Notes: a model not told the origin generated them from the sequence alone. 57,817 bases of DNA from Erwinia pyrifoliae DSM 12163 (GCF_000026985.1 NC_017390.1:108629-166445); one strand, 5' to 3'. Shown: positions 9,535 to 19,948, counted from the stretch's first letter. Translations and numbers: made by a program.

Positions 9535-9786
9535 ATGGCTACTGTTGAGATTTACACCAAATCGACCTGTCCTTTCTGCCATCGGGCGAAAGCGCTGCTG
9601 GACCAGAAAGGTGCCAGCTATCAGGAAATCCCGATTGATGGGGACGCCACCCTGCGAGAGGTGATGATAAAACGCAGCGGCCGGACCACGGTTCCTCAAA
9701 TTTTTATTGATGCACAGCACATTGGTGGCTGTGATGACCTGTTTGCTCTTGACGGTCGTAACGGTCTTGAGGCGCTGTTAAAATAG
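9535..9786 (+). CDS. grxC: Glutaredoxin 3 (GrxC)
   Basis: An 83-residue cytoplasmic dithiol glutaredoxin that uses glutathione to reduce disulfides and mixed disulfides. The redox motif CPFC is at residues 12-15 (E. coli has CPYC), and the glutathione-binding TVPQIF with its cis-proline and the GGCDDL motif are present. The length is identical to E. coli GrxC. A GGAGG ribosome binding site lies before the ATG. It is 39 bases after yibN and 82 bases before secB. Confidence 0.98.
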   Translation: MATVEIYTKSTCPFCHRAKALLDQKGASYQEIPIDGDATLREVMIKRSGRTTVPQIFIDAQHIGGCDDLFALDGRNGLEALLK

Positions 9787-9868
9787 GAAAGGCTGCGCAC
9801 CTGGCGCACTGTTGCCTGTTTATCGCTGCCGCACTATAACGGATTATTCACTAATAGGGTTAAGTACC

Positions 9869-10330
9869 ATGTCAGAACAAAACAATACCGAGATGTCTTT
9901 CCAGATCCAGCGTATTTATACTAAAGACATCTCTTTCGAAGCACCTAATGCGCCACAGGTTTTCCAGAAAGAGTGGGAGCCTGAAGTCAAGCTTGATCTC
10001 GATACTGCGTCGAGCCAGCTGTCTGACGATGTGTATGAGGTGGTGTTGCGCGTCACGGTGACCGCGACCGTGGGTGAAGACACTGCGTTCCTGTGTGAAG
10101 TTCAGCAGGCGGGCATCTTCTCAATTGGTGGCATCGAAGGCACCCAGATGGCACATTGCCTGGGTGCATACTGCCCGAATATCCTGTTCCCGTATGCCCG
10201 CGAATGCATCACCAGCCTGGTATCGCGTGGTACCTTCCCGCAGCTGAACCTTGCACCGGTTAACTTTGACGCGCTGTTTATGAATTATCTCCAGCAGTCA
10301 GAAGGTGCAGTGAAGCAGCAGGACGCGTAA
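9869..10330 (+). CDS. secB: Protein-export chaperone SecB
   Basis: A 153-residue cytosolic chaperone that keeps secretory preproteins unfolded and delivers them to Sec[25 protein letters not shown] and the [11 protein letters not shown] and [14 protein letters not shown] segments are SecB signatures, with an acidic SecA-contacting face in the middle. The ATG at 9869 gives the normal SecB N-terminus (MSEQNNTEM); upstream in-frame sequence is not SecB-like. The stop overlaps the gpsA start by one base (TAATG), as in E. coli, which couples their translation. Confidence 0.98.
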   Translation: MSEQNNTEMSFQIQRIYTKDISFEAPNAPQVFQKEWEPEVKLDLDTASSQLSDDVYEVVLRVTVTATVGEDTAFLCEVQQAGIFSIGGIEGTQMAHCLGAYCPNILFPYARECITSLVSRGTFPQLNLAPVNFDALFMNYLQQSEGAVKQQDA

Positions 10331-11349
10331 TGCGTAGCGCTTATGCTGCGATGAGCGTCATCGGTGCCGGTTCTTACGGCACCGCTTTGGCGATTACGCT
10401 GGCCCGTAACGGCCATAAGGTGGTGCTGTGGGGCCATAATCCCCGGCACCAGGCTCAGTTACAGGCCGACCGTTGTCACCGCGCTTTCCTTCCCGATGTG
10501 CCTTTTCCTGATTCATTGATAGTTGAAACCGACCTTGCGGCGGCGATAGCGGCCAGTCGCGATCTGCTGGTGGTGGTGCCGAGTCACGTATTTGGCGATG
10601 TATTGCAGCAAATCAAACCACACCTTCGTGCCGATTCGCGTTTGGTTTGGGCAACGAAAGGTCTGGAAAAAGAGACCGGGCGATTACTCCAGGATGTGGC
10701 GCGTGAGATCCTCGGGGATAACATTCCGCTGGCGGTGATATCGGGGCCAACCTTCGCTAAAGAGCTGGCGGCTGGCCTGCCAACCGCGATTGCACTGGCG
10801 GCCACGGATAGCATTTTTGCGGAAGAGCTACAGCAGCTGTTGCACTGCGGCAAAAGCTTCCGCGTGTATAACAATCCCGATTTTATTGGCGTGCAGCTGG
10901 GCGGAGCGGTGAAAAACGTTATCGCTATCGGCGCGGGCATCTCGGACGGCATTGGTTTTGGTGCCAATGCCCGCACCGCGTTAATCACCCGTGGGCTGGC
11001 AGAAATGAGCCGCCTTGGCGCGGCACTGGGTGCCGATCCCGCCACTTTTATGGGGATGGCCGGGTTGGGCGATTTAGTGCTGACATGCACGGATAACCAG
11101 TCACGTAACCGGCGCTTTGGCATGATGTTGGGGCAGGGCGCGGATGTTGAAGGCGCTCAGCAGGCTATCGGCCAGGTTGTCGAAGGTTTTCGCAATACGA
11201 AAGAAGTGAAAGTGCTGGCAGAGCGCTACGGTGTTGAGATGCCGATCACCGAGCAAATTTATCAGGTGCTCTATTGCGGAAAAAATGCGCACGATGCAGC
11301 ATTGAGTTTGCTCGGGCGCACAAGGAAGGACGAGAACAACGGTAGTTAA
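10330..11349 (+). CDS. gpsA: Glycerol-3-phosphate dehydrogenase [NAD(P)+] GpsA
   Basis: A 339-residue cytosolic enzyme that reduces dihydroxyacetone phosphate to sn-glycerol 3-phosphate for phospholipid synthesis. The NAD(P)-binding motif [12 protein letters not shown] lies at about residues 10-21. [15 protein letters not shown] and the catalytic lysine region [13 protein letters not shown] follow, then [14 protein letters not shown]. The length equals that of E. coli GpsA. It overlaps secB by one base and precedes cysE by 64 bases. Confidence 0.98.
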   Translation: MRSAYAAMSVIGAGSYGTALAITLARNGHKVVLWGHNPRHQAQLQADRCHRAFLPDVPFPDSLIVETDLAAAIAASRDLLVVVPSHVFGDVLQQIKPHLRADSRLVWATKGLEKETGRLLQDVAREILGDNIPLAVISGPTFAKELAAGLPTAIALAATDSIFAEELQQLLHCGKSFRVYNNPDFIGVQLGGAVKNVIAIGAGISDGIGFGANARTALITRGLAEMSRLGAALGADPATFMGMAGLGDLVLTCTDNQSRNRRFGMMLGQGADVEGAQQAIGQVVEGFRNTKEVKVLAERYGVEMPITEQIYQVLYCGKNAHDAALSLLGRTRKDENNGS

Positions 11350-11413
11350 GCCGAATCCACTGCGTAGTCGTCTGTGGCGTCTGACCGGCGCCATTTTTTA
11401 TGGGGAGAAAGTC

Positions 11414-12232
11414 ATGTGTGTGGAACCTGAACAGATCTGGGATGACATCAAAACGGAAGCGCGCGAGCTGGCCGAATGTGAACCGATGCTGGCCAGTTTT
11501 TACCATGCCACGTTGTTAAAACATGACGACCTGGGCAGCGCGTTGAGCTACATGCTGGCTAATAAGTTGGCAAATCCGATTATGCCGGCCATTGCCGTGC
11601 GCGAAGTGATTCAGGACGCCTACCGGCAAGAGCCGTCGATGATTATCTCCGCCGCCTGCGATATCCAGGCAGTGCGTCAGCGCGATCCGGCGGTGGACAA
11701 GTACTCCACGCCGCTACTCTATCTGAAGGGCTTCCATGCTTTACAGGCTTACCGTATTGGCCACTGGTTGTGGAACGAAGGTCGCCGGGCGCTCGCCGTC
11801 TATCTGCAAAACGAAATTTCCGTCTCATTCGCCGTCGATATCCACCCAGCGGCGAAAATTGGTCGTGGCATTATGCTTGACCACGCCACCGGCATCGTTG
11901 TCGGCGAAACGGCAATTATTGAAGACGATGTCTCGATTCTGCAATCGGTAACGCTCGGCGGCACCGGTAAAACCAGTGGCGATCGTCACCCCAAGATTCG
12001 CGAAGGGGTAATGATCGGTGCCGGTGCCAAGATCCTCGGTAATATCGAAGTAGGGCGTGGTGCGAAGATCGGGGCGGGTTCGGTGGTGCTACAACCTGTG
12101 CCTCCGCACACCACCGCTGCGGGTGTTCCGGCTCGCATCGTCGGTAAACCCAACAGCGACAAGCCATCAATGGAAATGGATCAGCACTTCAACGGGATGC
12201 TGCCAGGTTTCGAATTTGGTGACGGGATCTGA
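11414..12232 (+). CDS. cysE: Serine O-acetyltransferase CysE
   Basis: A 272-residue cytosolic enzyme that acetylates L-serine with acetyl-CoA, the committed step of cysteine synthesis. It forms the cysteine synthase complex through its C-terminal isoleucine, preserved here as ...FGDGI. The N-terminal alpha-helical domain is followed by a left-handed beta-helix of hexapeptide repeats (about residues 140-240), with the catalytic HPAAKIGRGIMLDHATG. A GGGGAG ribosome binding site precedes the ATG. It is convergent with trmL. Confidence 0.98.
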   Translation: MCVEPEQIWDDIKTEARELAECEPMLASFYHATLLKHDDLGSALSYMLANKLANPIMPAIAVREVIQDAYRQEPSMIISAACDIQAVRQRDPAVDKYSTPLLYLKGFHALQAYRIGHWLWNEGRRALAVYLQNEISVSFAVDIHPAAKIGRGIMLDHATGIVVGETAIIEDDVSILQSVTLGGTGKTSGDRHPKIREGVMIGAGAKILGNIEVGRGAKIGAGSVVLQPVPPHTTAAGVPARIVGKPNSDKPSMEMDQHFNGMLPGFEFGDGI

Positions 12233-12330
12233 CAACGTGCTATTCGTTTGCCATCCGCGCAGTGGCGGCGCCCGCCGCTCCCTGGCCTGATCCGTACATT
12301 CCGGCATCTCTGCACCGGCTGCGACGCTAG

Positions 12331-12801
12331 TCAAGTTCTCAGTATTGCGCCAGCATAATCCAGCTGTCTCCACGCCTCGTAGACCACCACAGAAACCGCG
12401 TTAGATAAATTCATGCTGCGGCTGTCCGGCATCATCGGAATGCGAATTTTCTGCTGTGCTGGCAGGGCATCAAGAACCCTGGCCGGCAGACCCCGCGTCT
12501 CCGGTCCAAACAACAGGTAATCTCCCGCCTGAAAGCTTACCGCGCTGTGTGCAGGCGTTCCTTTCGTGGTTAAGGCAAACAGACGCTGTGGCGCTTCCGA
12601 GGCGGCAAACGCTTCGTAGCTGGCATGATGCCTGATTGCCGCGAATTCATGATAGTCCAGCCCGGCCCGGCGCAGCCGTTTATCATCCCAGGCGAAACCG
12701 AGAGGCTCTATCACATGCAGCTGAAAGCCGGTATTGGCGCAAAGGCGAATGATATTCCCGGTATTGGGCGGGATTTCGGGTTCAAATAAAACGATATGCA
12801 T
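12331..12801 (-). CDS. trmL: tRNA (cytidine/uridine-2'-O)-methyltransferase TrmL
   Basis: A 156-residue SPOUT-class methyltransferase that methylates the ribose of the wobble base (position 34) of tRNA-Leu isoacceptors with S-adenosylmethionine. The knot motifs are visible: [13 protein letters not shown] near the N-terminus, then [11 protein letters not shown] and the C-terminal [16 protein letters not shown], with the conserved SMNLS. The ATG at 12801, preceded by GAGGG, gives [13 protein letters not shown] and nearly the E. coli length (157); a longer upstream reading has no family match. Confidence 0.95.
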   Translation of the reverse strand: MHIVLFEPEIPPNTGNIIRLCANTGFQLHVIEPLGFAWDDKRLRRAGLDYHEFAAIRHHASYEAFAASEAPQRLFALTTKGTPAHSAVSFQAGDYLLFGPETRGLPARVLDALPAQQKIRIPMMPDSRSMNLSNAVSVVVYEAWRQLDYAGAILRT

Positions 12802-12839
12802 GTTGTGGCCCTCAGGAACGAGGGCCGAAGGATAGCAAA

Positions 12840-14219
12840 TTATTCGCTGTGAGTGGTATACAGCGGCAGCCATATTGTCAGGCGCAAACCACCCAGCGGG
12901 CTGTCATCGGCTTTGACCCAGCCATGATGTTGTTGAATGGCGTTGTCGACAATCGCCAGCCCCAGCCCGGTGCCGCCAGATTCACGGTCGCGCGCCTCAT
13001 CGGTACGGTAGAACGGACGGAAAATCTGCCCCCGGTCTTCCTCGCTGACCCCCGGACCATCGTCATCGACATGCACGGTAATGCCCTTTTTGTCTACCGC
13101 GAAGCTAACTGAGATTTTACTGTGCGAGTAGCGTAGGGCATTGCGCACGATATTCTCAAGCGCGCTTTCCAGCGAACTGGGGTTACCGTATAGCGGCCAG
13201 GGGCCGGGAGGATAAGGGATTTCGAGCAATTTCCCCATCTGCTCTGCTTCAAAGCGCGCATCTTCCAGAACGTCCGACCACAAATGGTTAGCCTTGATCG
13301 CTTCGCTAATCAGCGCATTTTTGTGCTGGGTACGCGACAGCACCAGCAGGTCGTTAATCATCCCATCGAGCCGCTGCGCCTCTGTTTCAATACGCTCCAG
13401 TTCTTTACCTTCACCATGACGACGGCGCATCAGCGCGGTCGCAAGCTGCAGGCGCGTTAGCGGGGTACGCAGCTCATGGGAAATATCGGATAATAAGCGC
13501 TGCTGTGCATTCATCATGCGTTCCAGCGCGCTGACCATCTGGTTAAAGCTGGCTCCGGCCGCGAGGAATTCCTGGGGGCCGGACTCCAGTTCGGGCCGCT
13601 GACGCAAGTTGCCTGCTGCGACATCATCGGCGGCATGCTTTAGCTTACGCGCGGGTTTAGCCAGGCTCCATGCCAGCCACAGTAGCAGCGGGGAGCTAAT
13701 CAGCATGGTGACAATCAGCAGCAACAGCGGGCGGTCAAACAGCAGATTGATAAAGTCCAGTTGTGAACTGCCTGCCGGGCGGATCAGATACAGCTGATAA
13801 CTATCCTCGGCATCTCGGATGGAGAACGGGCCGACCATCTCCAGTCGGCCATACTTTTTCTTCTGCGGTCGGTCGGCGTTATCAGACTGACCGATAAAAT
13901 TACGGATCACCTGCATTTCACTATGCTGCGCGCCAATCACGCGTCCTTCACTGGTGACCAGCAGCAGGCGTTGCCCGGGGGGTGCCCATTTGTCTATGGC
14001 GCGAAACAGCCTGCGCCACCACATTAAATCATTGGGCGGATCCTGCCTGAGTTCCGCTTCAACGTGCTGTTCAATCATCGTGCCCTGCCGCTGCTCGTTG
14101 TCCAGCAGCGGCGTCATCTGGCGCGAATCAAGTTTGGGCAGCATTAACACCAGCATCAGTACCAGTGCCAAGGTAAGCCAGAAAATGGCAAAGATACGGG
14201 TGGTCAGGCTGGATATCAT
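12840..14219 (-). CDS. cpxA: Envelope-stress sensor histidine kinase CpxA
   Basis: A 459-residue inner-membrane sensor. It has a first membrane span near residues 7-29, a periplasmic sensor domain, a second span (about 165-185), a HAMP linker, and a dimerisation/phosphotransfer helix with the phosphorylated histidine in [13 protein letters not shown]. The ATPase domain carries N ([11 protein letters not shown]), DDDGPGV and [10 protein letters not shown] boxes. It phosphorylates or dephosphorylates CpxR according to envelope protein misfolding. The ATG at 14219 overlaps the cpxR stop by 4 bases (ATGA) and gives the usual [10 protein letters not shown] start. Confidence 0.97.
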   Translation of the reverse strand: MISSLTTRIFAIFWLTLALVLMLVLMLPKLDSRQMTPLLDNEQRQGTMIEQHVEAELRQDPPNDLMWWRRLFRAIDKWAPPGQRLLLVTSEGRVIGAQHSEMQVIRNFIGQSDNADRPQKKKYGRLEMVGPFSIRDAEDSYQLYLIRPAGSSQLDFINLLFDRPLLLLIVTMLISSPLLLWLAWSLAKPARKLKHAADDVAAGNLRQRPELESGPQEFLAAGASFNQMVSALERMMNAQQRLLSDISHELRTPLTRLQLATALMRRRHGEGKELERIETEAQRLDGMINDLLVLSRTQHKNALISEAIKANHLWSDVLEDARFEAEQMGKLLEIPYPPGPWPLYGNPSSLESALENIVRNALRYSHSKISVSFAVDKKGITVHVDDDGPGVSEEDRGQIFRPFYRTDEARDRESGGTGLGLAIVDNAIQQHHGWVKADDSPLGGLRLTIWLPLYTTHSE

Positions 14220-14917
14220 GTCGCGGATACCATCAGGTAACCCCGGCCTCGCAACGTTTTGAACCACGGATGCCCATCCTGGCGTTCCGGTAATTTACGC
14301 CGCAGGTTGGAGATATGCATATCAATTGCCCGGTCAAATGGCGTCAGACGCTTGCCCAGTACTTCCTGACTGAGATGTTCACGAGACACCACCTGGCCCA
14401 GATGCTGTGCCAGCAGGTAGAGCAGCGTAAATTCGGTCCCCGTTAAATCCAGGGTTTCCCCATCGAAGCTGGCTTCCTGACGGCCCGGATTCAAGCGTAA
14501 CAGGTCAATTTCCAACGTCGGGGAGCTGTTATCGTGCTGCAGATGCTGCTGTTCGCTCCAGTTTGAACGGCGCAGAATAGCGCGAATACGTGCAACCAGC
14601 TCCCGATCGTTGAAGGGTTTTGGCAGGTAGTCATCAGCCCCCAGTTCAAGCCCAAGGACGCGGTCCAGTTCGCTTCCGCGCGCTGTTAACATAATGACCG
14701 GCGTCTGATGCTGTTGACGCAGTTCCTTTAGGGTATCGATGCCGTTTTTCTTGGGCATCATTACATCAAGTAATAACAGGTCGACGGTGCTGTCCAGTAG
14801 CGTCAGAGCTTGCTCGCCATCACCAGCAACCAGAACGTTAAACCCTTCCATTTCAAGCAATTCCTTCAGCAGCGAAGTCAATTCGCGGTCGTCGTCAACC
14901 AATAAGATCTTATTCAT
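14216..14917 (-). CDS. cpxR: Envelope-stress response regulator CpxR
   Basis: A 233-residue OmpR/PhoB-type regulator. The receiver domain (1-120) has the acidic pocket DDDRELTS, phospho-acceptor Asp in LLLLDVMMPKKNG (about residue 51), MLTARGSELD and the KPF switch lysine. The C-terminal winged helix (about 130-230) contains LTGTEFTLLYLLAQHLG and the recognition region AIDMHISNLRRKL. Phosphorylated CpxR activates periplasmic chaperone and protease genes. A CpxR box lies in its own promoter region, consistent with autoregulation. Confidence 0.98.
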   Translation of the reverse strand: MNKILLVDDDRELTSLLKELLEMEGFNVLVAGDGEQALTLLDSTVDLLLLDVMMPKKNGIDTLKELRQQHQTPVIMLTARGSELDRVLGLELGADDYLPKPFNDRELVARIRAILRRSNWSEQQHLQHDNSSPTLEIDLLRLNPGRQEASFDGETLDLTGTEFTLLYLLAQHLGQVVSREHLSQEVLGKRLTPFDRAIDMHISNLRRKLPERQDGHPWFKTLRGRGYLMVSAT

Positions 14918-14972
14918 TTTTTGTTGCCCTCCGCAGGCAAAATACCGTGAACGAATGCGCTCAATCTACGAC

Positions 14973-14987
14973 TTTACGTAGTTTTAC
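14973..14987 (-). promoter_or_regulatory. CpxR-binding box
   Basis: Read on the minus strand this is GTAAA, five bases, GTAAA, an exact match to the CpxR consensus with the correct spacing. It lies in the intergenic region between the divergent cpxRA operon and cpxP, so it can serve autoactivation of cpxRA and activation of cpxP, as in E. coli. Confidence 0.9.
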
Positions 14988-15069
14988 ACCCCCTGACGCA
15001 TGTTTGCAGCATGCTCCGTAGACTCGATTTGGTTGAATCGAAATACGGAAACGTATGTGGGAGTGAACG

Positions 15070-15579
15070 ATGCGCAAAGTAACTGCCGTCGTTGTGGTTC
15101 CGGCGCTGATAATTACCTTCTTCGTCGCCTGGTCTGCAAATGCCGCGACGACTGGAGAGATGCATCAGGATGACGGAACGAACCGTACACTGAGGCAAGT
15201 TCCACAAAGCAACATGTTCGATGGCATCAGCCTGACAGAGCAGCAACGTCAGGAGATGCGTGACCTGATGCAGCAGGCCAGGTACGATCGATCTCCTATA
15301 AGTATTAGCGATTTAGACCAACTGCACGAGCTGATTATTGCAGATAAATTTGATAAAGCGGCCTACGAGGCTCAGGCGAAGAAAATTGCGCATGCTGAAG
15401 TTGCCCGCCAGGTCGAAATGGGCAGGGTTCGCAACCAGATGTACCATTTGTTAACGCCCCAGCAGCAAAGCATTTTGCAACAGAAACACCAGCAGCGCCT
15501 TGGTGAACTGCGCAGGCTGACGAATATGCAGTTATCTTCACCGCTGCAGGCAGCAAGTAGCACTGATAGCACCCCTTAG
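15070..15579 (+). CDS. cpxP: Periplasmic Cpx regulator/chaperone CpxP
   Basis: A 169-residue periplasmic protein (E. coli 166) with a signal peptide ending near residue 25 (AWSANA). It contains the two LTxxQ-type motifs typical of the CpxP/Spy fold: LTEQQRQEM (about residue 56) and LTPQQQSIL (about 128). CpxP binds the CpxA sensor domain and dampens signalling, and it delivers misfolded proteins to DegP. It is transcribed divergently from cpxRA from a region containing a perfect CpxR box. A second inverted repeat (TCGATT / AATCGA, 15024-15041) lies close to the ATG and its role is unknown. Confidence 0.93.
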   Translation: MRKVTAVVVVPALIITFFVAWSANAATTGEMHQDDGTNRTLRQVPQSNMFDGISLTEQQRQEMRDLMQQARYDRSPISISDLDQLHELIIADKFDKAAYEAQAKKIAHAEVARQVEMGRVRNQMYHLLTPQQQSILQQKHQQRLGELRRLTNMQLSSPLQAASSTDSTP

Positions 15580-15640
15580 TAACCATTAACCACTAACACA
15601 TTATCCCTGTTTTCCTTGCCATAGACATACCCCTGTCTAC

Positions 15641-15667
15641 CCCCGCCATGATGGCGGGGTTTTTTTT
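15641..15667 (+). terminator. Intrinsic terminator after cpxP
   Basis: A perfect 9-base-pair G+C-rich stem (CCCCGCCAT / ATGGCGGGG) with a one-base centre is followed by eight T residues. It stands between cpxP and fieF and should isolate them. Confidence 0.9.
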
Positions 15668-15714
15668 GCCGCAGATCCCGTATACTTAACCGACTAAATC
15701 AGGTGAGTAGCGCT

Positions 15715-16617
15715 ATGAAGGCAAACTATGCGCGGCAGGTTTTTGCGGCGGCGATTGCAGCCACGGTACTGGCTTCGCTGCTGTTGATTATTAAAATTTT
15801 CGCCTGGTGGTATACCGGGTCGGTCAGCGTGCTTGCGGCGCTGGTGGATTCGCTGGTTGATATTGCCGCTTCATTAACTAACCTGCTGGTTGTGCGTTAT
15901 TCGTTGCAGCCCGCCGATGCCGAACACACTTTTGGTCACGGTAAAGCCGAGTCTCTCGCTGCGCTGGCGCAAAGTATGTTTATCTGTGGTTCCGCGCTTT
16001 TCCTGTTCCTTACCGGCTTACAACATCTTGCCTCCCCTGAACAGATGAAAGCCCCTTTGGTGGGGATTATCGTCACGCTGACAGCACTGGTTTCTACATT
16101 GATTCTGGTCACTTTCCAGCGCTGGGTGGTACGCCATACTTGCAGTCAGGCCATCCGTGCCGACATGCTGCACTATCAGTCTGACGTGGTGATGAATGGC
16201 GCTATTTTGCTGGCCCTGGCGCTGAGCGGGTATGGTTTTCACCGTGCCGATGCGTTGTTTGCTTTAGGCATTGGCTGCTGGATTTTATATAGCGCTCTAC
16301 GTATGGGATATGATGCGGTACAGGCACTGCTCGACCGTGCTCTGCCCGTTGCAGAACATCAGGCGATTGTTGATATTGTCGCAGCCTGGCCTGGCGTGTG
16401 TGGCGCACATGATATTCGTACCCGTCAGTCCGGCCCCACGCGTTTTATCCAGCTGCATCTGGAAATGGACGATCATCTGCCGCTGTGTAAGGCGCATCAG
16501 CTGGCGGACCAGGTTGAACAGGCGCTGCTGCATAAGTTTCCCGGTTCTGACGTGATAATTCATCAGGACCCTCGCTCTGTGGTAGCGAAAGAACGCCGTG
16601 GAAAATTTGGCCAGTAA
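15715..16617 (+). CDS. fieF: Cation diffusion facilitator FieF (YiiP)
   Basis: A 300-residue inner-membrane antiporter that exports Zn(II)/Fe(II) in exchange for protons. Six transmembrane helices occupy about residues 10-205. The metal-site aspartates appear in AALVDSLVD and MLHYQSDVV, and [12 protein letters not shown] is the conserved loop. The cytoplasmic C-terminal domain (about 210-290) has the histidine/aspartate zinc ligands ([25 protein letters not shown]). The ATG at 15715 is preceded by AGGTGAG and gives exactly the E. coli length; an in-frame GTG at 15703 lies inside that ribosome binding site and is rejected. Confidence 0.97.
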   Translation: MKANYARQVFAAAIAATVLASLLLIIKIFAWWYTGSVSVLAALVDSLVDIAASLTNLLVVRYSLQPADAEHTFGHGKAESLAALAQSMFICGSALFLFLTGLQHLASPEQMKAPLVGIIVTLTALVSTLILVTFQRWVVRHTCSQAIRADMLHYQSDVVMNGAILLALALSGYGFHRADALFALGIGCWILYSALRMGYDAVQALLDRALPVAEHQAIVDIVAAWPGVCGAHDIRTRQSGPTRFIQLHLEMDDHLPLCKAHQLADQVEQALLHKFPGSDVIIHQDPRSVVAKERRGKFGQ

Positions 16618-16696
16618 TAGGATCTCAGGGAAAAGGCGTGCTTAAGTTGTCATAAAGATGCGACAGCGTAAAAAAATAGCCAAATACTGCCAGACC

Positions 16697-16729
16697 TCAA
16701 CCAATTCAGCCTACAGGGTTTGATATACT
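16697..16729 (+). promoter_or_regulatory. pfkA promoter region with a Cra-like half site
   Basis: A TATACT -10-like hexamer is at 16724-16729. Just upstream, 16697-16708 reads TGAATTGGTTGA on the minus strand, which resembles a Cra (FruR) site with one departure from the TGAAWC core. Cra represses pfkA in E. coli, so the placement is sensible, but the match is imperfect. Confidence 0.4.
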
Positions 16730-16823
16730 GTTGCCATTACTTGAGTCGATTGCCTTTTTTTGCGCTTCGACCCGCTGCGGCGTCCAGAATTCATTATTTG
16801 CATCAACAAGTTCAGAGGTTGTC

Positions 16824-17786
16824 ATGATCAAAAAAATCGGTGTACTGACCAGTGGTGGCGATGCCCCAGGCATGAATGCGGCGATCCGTGGTGTTGTGCG
16901 CGCCGCCCTTAGCGAAGGTCTTGAAGTTTGCGGCATTTATGACGGCTATCTGGGCTTGTATGAGGACCGCATGATCAATCTCGACCGCTACAGCGTATCG
17001 GATATGATTAACCGTGGCGGTACCTTCCTGGGTTCCGCACGCTTCCCGGAGTTTCGCCATGAGGATGTGCGCAGCGTCGCCATCGAAAACATGAAGAAAC
17101 GCGGCATAGACGCACTGGTGGTGATCGGCGGTGATGGTTCGTATATGGGGGCCAAGCGCCTGACCGAAATGGGCTTCCCATGTATTGGTCTGCCGGGCAC
17201 CATTGATAACGACGTGGCCGGCACTGATTACACCATTGGCTATTTCACCGCGCTGGAAACCGTGGTGGAGGCGATCGACCGCTTGCGTGATACTTCGTCC
17301 TCGCACCAGCGTATTTCAATCGTTGAGGTGATGGGGCGTTACTGTGGCGATCTGACGCTGGCAGCGGCGATTGCCGGTGGCTGTGAGTTTATCGTACTGC
17401 CGGAAATTCCTTATACTCGTGAGGAGCTGGTGAATGAGATCAAAGCCGGGATTGCCAAAGGTAAAAAGCACGCGATTGTAGCGATCACGGAACATATCTG
17501 CGATATCGACGAGCTGGCGAAATATATCGAACAGGAAACCAAACGCGAAACGCGCTCAACGGTGCTGGGTCATATTCAGCGCGGCGGTGCTCCGGTTGCT
17601 TATGACCGTATTCTCGCGTCACGCATGGGTGCCTACTCGATAGAACTGCTGTTACAAGGTTACGGTGGGCGCTGTGTCGGCATTCAGAATGAGAAGATGG
17701 TGCATCACGATATTATCGATGCGATTGAAAACATGAAACGTCCGTTTAAAGGTGACTGGCTGGATACCGCCAAGAAACTCTACTAG
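16824..17786 (+). CDS. pfkA: 6-phosphofructokinase isozyme I (PfkA)
   Basis: A 320-residue cytosolic enzyme that phosphorylates fructose 6-phosphate with ATP, the committed step of glycolysis. It starts [18 protein letters not shown] with the ATP-binding [13 protein letters not shown], the catalytic PGTIDND (Asp within TIDND) and [11 protein letters not shown] (substrate site) follow. The ATG at 16824 has a GAGG ribosome binding site and yields the E. coli length exactly. It follows fieF, the E. coli order. Confidence 0.99.
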   Translation: MIKKIGVLTSGGDAPGMNAAIRGVVRAALSEGLEVCGIYDGYLGLYEDRMINLDRYSVSDMINRGGTFLGSARFPEFRHEDVRSVAIENMKKRGIDALVVIGGDGSYMGAKRLTEMGFPCIGLPGTIDNDVAGTDYTIGYFTALETVVEAIDRLRDTSSSHQRISIVEVMGRYCGDLTLAAAIAGGCEFIVLPEIPYTREELVNEIKAGIAKGKKHAIVAITEHICDIDELAKYIEQETKRETRSTVLGHIQRGGAPVAYDRILASRMGAYSIELLLQGYGGRCVGIQNEKMVHHDIIDAIENMKRPFKGDWLDTAKKLY

Positions 17787-17794
17787 CCAGAAAC

Positions 17795-17817
17795 AAGGCG
17801 CTGGTTATCAGCGCCTT
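17795..17817 (+). terminator. Intrinsic terminator after pfkA
   Basis: A perfect 9-base inverted repeat (AAGGCGCTG / CAGCGCCTT) with a five-base loop starts 9 bases after the pfkA stop. A short T-rich tract follows. Confidence 0.8.
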
Positions 17818-17929
17818 TTCCAGGTAAAACCTTATTCCATATAGTTATGACAACTAATTTTTAATTCTTTAATACGTGCAACACTCTGTGTCACGCTCCC
17901 TGACAGTTAAACCTTTGGGAGTGCGTGCA

Positions 17930-18919
17930 ATGAATAAGTGGAGCGTGGGAGTTACCCTGTTACTGGCCTCAACCAGCGTACTGGCGAAGGACATCCAGCT
18001 ATTAAACGTGTCATATGATCCGACCCGTGAACTGTATGAACAGTACAATAGAGCGTTCAGCGCGCACTACAAGCAGGAAACCGGCGACAACGTTATAATC
18101 CGTCAGTCGCATGGCGGATCCGGCAAGCAGGCAACCTCAGTCATTAATGGTATCAAAGCCGATGTGGTGACGCTGGCGCTGGCGTCTGACGTTGACGCGA
18201 TTGCTGAACGTGGCCGTATAGACAAGAACTGGATCACCCGTCTGCCGGATAACTCCGCACCTTACACCTCGACGATTGTGTTCCTGGTACGCAAGGGAAA
18301 TCCGAAACAGATTCACGATTGGCCGGATCTGATCAAGCCGGGCGTATCGGTGATTACGCCGAATCCTAAAACGTCCGGCGGAGCACGCTGGAACTATCTG
18401 GCGGCCTGGGGATGGGCGCTGGATCACAATCACGGCGACCCGGCGAAAGCGCAGGAATACGTTAAGGCGCTGTTCAATAATGTTGAAGTACAGGACTCCG
18501 GCGCGCGCGGCGCAACCAATACCTTCGTTGAACGTGGCATCGGTGATGTGTTGATCGCATGGGAAAATGAGGCTTATCTGGCGGTTAATAAGCTGGGTAA
18601 AGACCAGTTCGAGATCGTTACCCCGAGCGAGTCGATCCTGGCTGAACCCACGGTTTCCGTCGTTGATAAAGTGGTCGACGATCGCGACACGCGTAAAGTG
18701 GCCGATGATTATCTGAAGTACCTCTATTCCACTGAAGGGCAGGACATTGCCGCACAAAACTTCTACCGCCCGCGTGATGCCGCCGTGGCTAAGAAGTACG
18801 CCAGCACCTTCCAGCCGGTGAAGTTGTTTACCATTGATGGCAAGTTCGGTGGCTGGAGCCAGGCACAGAAAACCCACTTCGCAGAAGGCGGCACATACGA
18901 CCAGGTGATGAAGCGCTAG
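17930..18919 (+). CDS. sbp: Periplasmic sulfate-binding protein Sbp
   Basis: A 329-residue periplasmic solute-binding protein feeding the sulfate ABC importer CysTWA. The signal peptide ends at about residue 19 (TSVLAKDI). The mature protein has family motifs [27 protein letters not shown] (oxyanion-binding) and [17 protein letters not shown]. The ATG at 17930 with GGGAG upstream gives exactly the E. coli length; upstream in-frame sequence is not a signal peptide. Regulation by CysB is expected from family knowledge, but I do not identify the site. Confidence 0.97.
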   Translation: MNKWSVGVTLLLASTSVLAKDIQLLNVSYDPTRELYEQYNRAFSAHYKQETGDNVIIRQSHGGSGKQATSVINGIKADVVTLALASDVDAIAERGRIDKNWITRLPDNSAPYTSTIVFLVRKGNPKQIHDWPDLIKPGVSVITPNPKTSGGARWNYLAAWGWALDHNHGDPAKAQEYVKALFNNVEVQDSGARGATNTFVERGIGDVLIAWENEAYLAVNKLGKDQFEIVTPSESILAEPTVSVVDKVVDDRDTRKVADDYLKYLYSTEGQDIAAQNFYRPRDAAVAKKYASTFQPVKLFTIDGKFGGWSQAQKTHFAEGGTYDQVMKR

Positions 18920-18943
18920 TTCATTCCTTGATACCGCCAAAGG

Positions 18944-18971
18944 GAGCTGACAACGGTCGGCTCTTTTTTTT
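18944..18971 (+). terminator. Intrinsic terminator after sbp
   Basis: An eight-pair stem (GAGCTGAC / GTCGGCTC, one T-G wobble) with a four-base loop is followed by eight T residues. Confidence 0.85.
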
Positions 18972-19105
18972 GGGCAGTATTTGATTTAAGTGAGTGTCAT
19001 AGTTAGTTTATTTCCAATAAATACGCGGAGAATGTGTGATTCACCATGATTTTCTACCTTGCTTAGATTACATTGTGAGCAATTATCGGGTAGAGGTTTG
19101 AAATA

Positions 19106-19885
19106 ATGCAGGAGCGAAAACGGGTCGTTACCGTTCTGATAGTTTTCGTGGGACTGATGACAGTATTCTTTGTCTATATCGCACTGAATTTTAGCAATAA
19201 ATCAAATTATCTTTGGCAGGTAATCAGTCACCAATGTATTCCAGGTCAGCAGCTGAAGAGCAACCCGGCTCCATGCCGTCAGGTCAATATCGCTGATGGA
19301 TACGTGGTAATGAAAGATCGTAATGGCCAGCTGCAATTTTTACTGATTCCAGTTTCCAAAATTACTGGAATTGAAAGTCAAAAACTACTGAATCCTGCGA
19401 CGCCTAATTTTCTCTCTGAAGCATGGCGGACACGTCATTTTATGGAAGAACGGCGCGGAGAACTTATAGACGATCGCTTTTATGCACTGGCCGTCAATTC
19501 ACGCTGGGGACGTACACAAAATCAGCTTCATATCCATATCTCCTGTCTGCGCCCGGATATTCGTCAGCGGCTGGATCATCTAAGCCCGAAGCTGGATGCT
19601 ACATGGCAAACCTATCGGCTCGGAGAGCGTGAATATCTGCTGCGGGTGGTGACGCGCGACGAATTTAAACGCACCAGCCCGTTTATCCGTCTGGCGAATG
19701 AACTGCCCGGCGCACGCGATGATATGGGCAGTTACGGCATCGCTGTCGCGGCATTAGGGGACGATAAACGGGTTTTGATGGTCGTGAAACGTCATCTGCT
19801 GTTGCTGAACCGAGCTTCTGCCGAGGAATTGCAGGATCACAGTTGCGCACTGTTAAAACAAAACATCGCGCGGGGCGGGGTTTAA
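19106..19885 (+). CDS. cdh: CDP-diacylglycerol pyrophosphatase Cdh
   Basis: A 259-residue membrane-anchored hydrolase (E. coli 251) that splits CDP-diacylglycerol into CMP and phosphatidate. One N-terminal anchor spans about residues 9-28. The domain is HIT-like, with the histidine motif in QNQLHIHISCL (about residue 140). CRQVNIADGYVVMKDRNG is typical of Cdh. It follows sbp, as in E. coli, but the E. coli neighbour on the other side (tpiA) is about 16 kb away here. Confidence 0.92.
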   Translation: MQERKRVVTVLIVFVGLMTVFFVYIALNFSNKSNYLWQVISHQCIPGQQLKSNPAPCRQVNIADGYVVMKDRNGQLQFLLIPVSKITGIESQKLLNPATPNFLSEAWRTRHFMEERRGELIDDRFYALAVNSRWGRTQNQLHIHISCLRPDIRQRLDHLSPKLDATWQTYRLGEREYLLRVVTRDEFKRTSPFIRLANELPGARDDMGSYGIAVAALGDDKRVLMVVKRHLLLLNRASAEELQDHSCALLKQNIARGGV

Positions 19886-19948
19886 AGCCAGTGCCGACAA
19901 AAATCATGCCCGGGCCGATCCGTACTCAGGATCGACCCGTCTGCCTTA

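Noticed and set aside
15703..15714. GTG start for fieF at 15703
   Set aside because: The GTG lies inside the AGGTGAG ribosome binding site of the ATG at 15715, which gives the family length.
18137..18940. A 267-codon open frame on the minus strand opposite sbp
   Set aside because: It is antisense to a full-length, strongly conserved Sbp; its translation has no family features.
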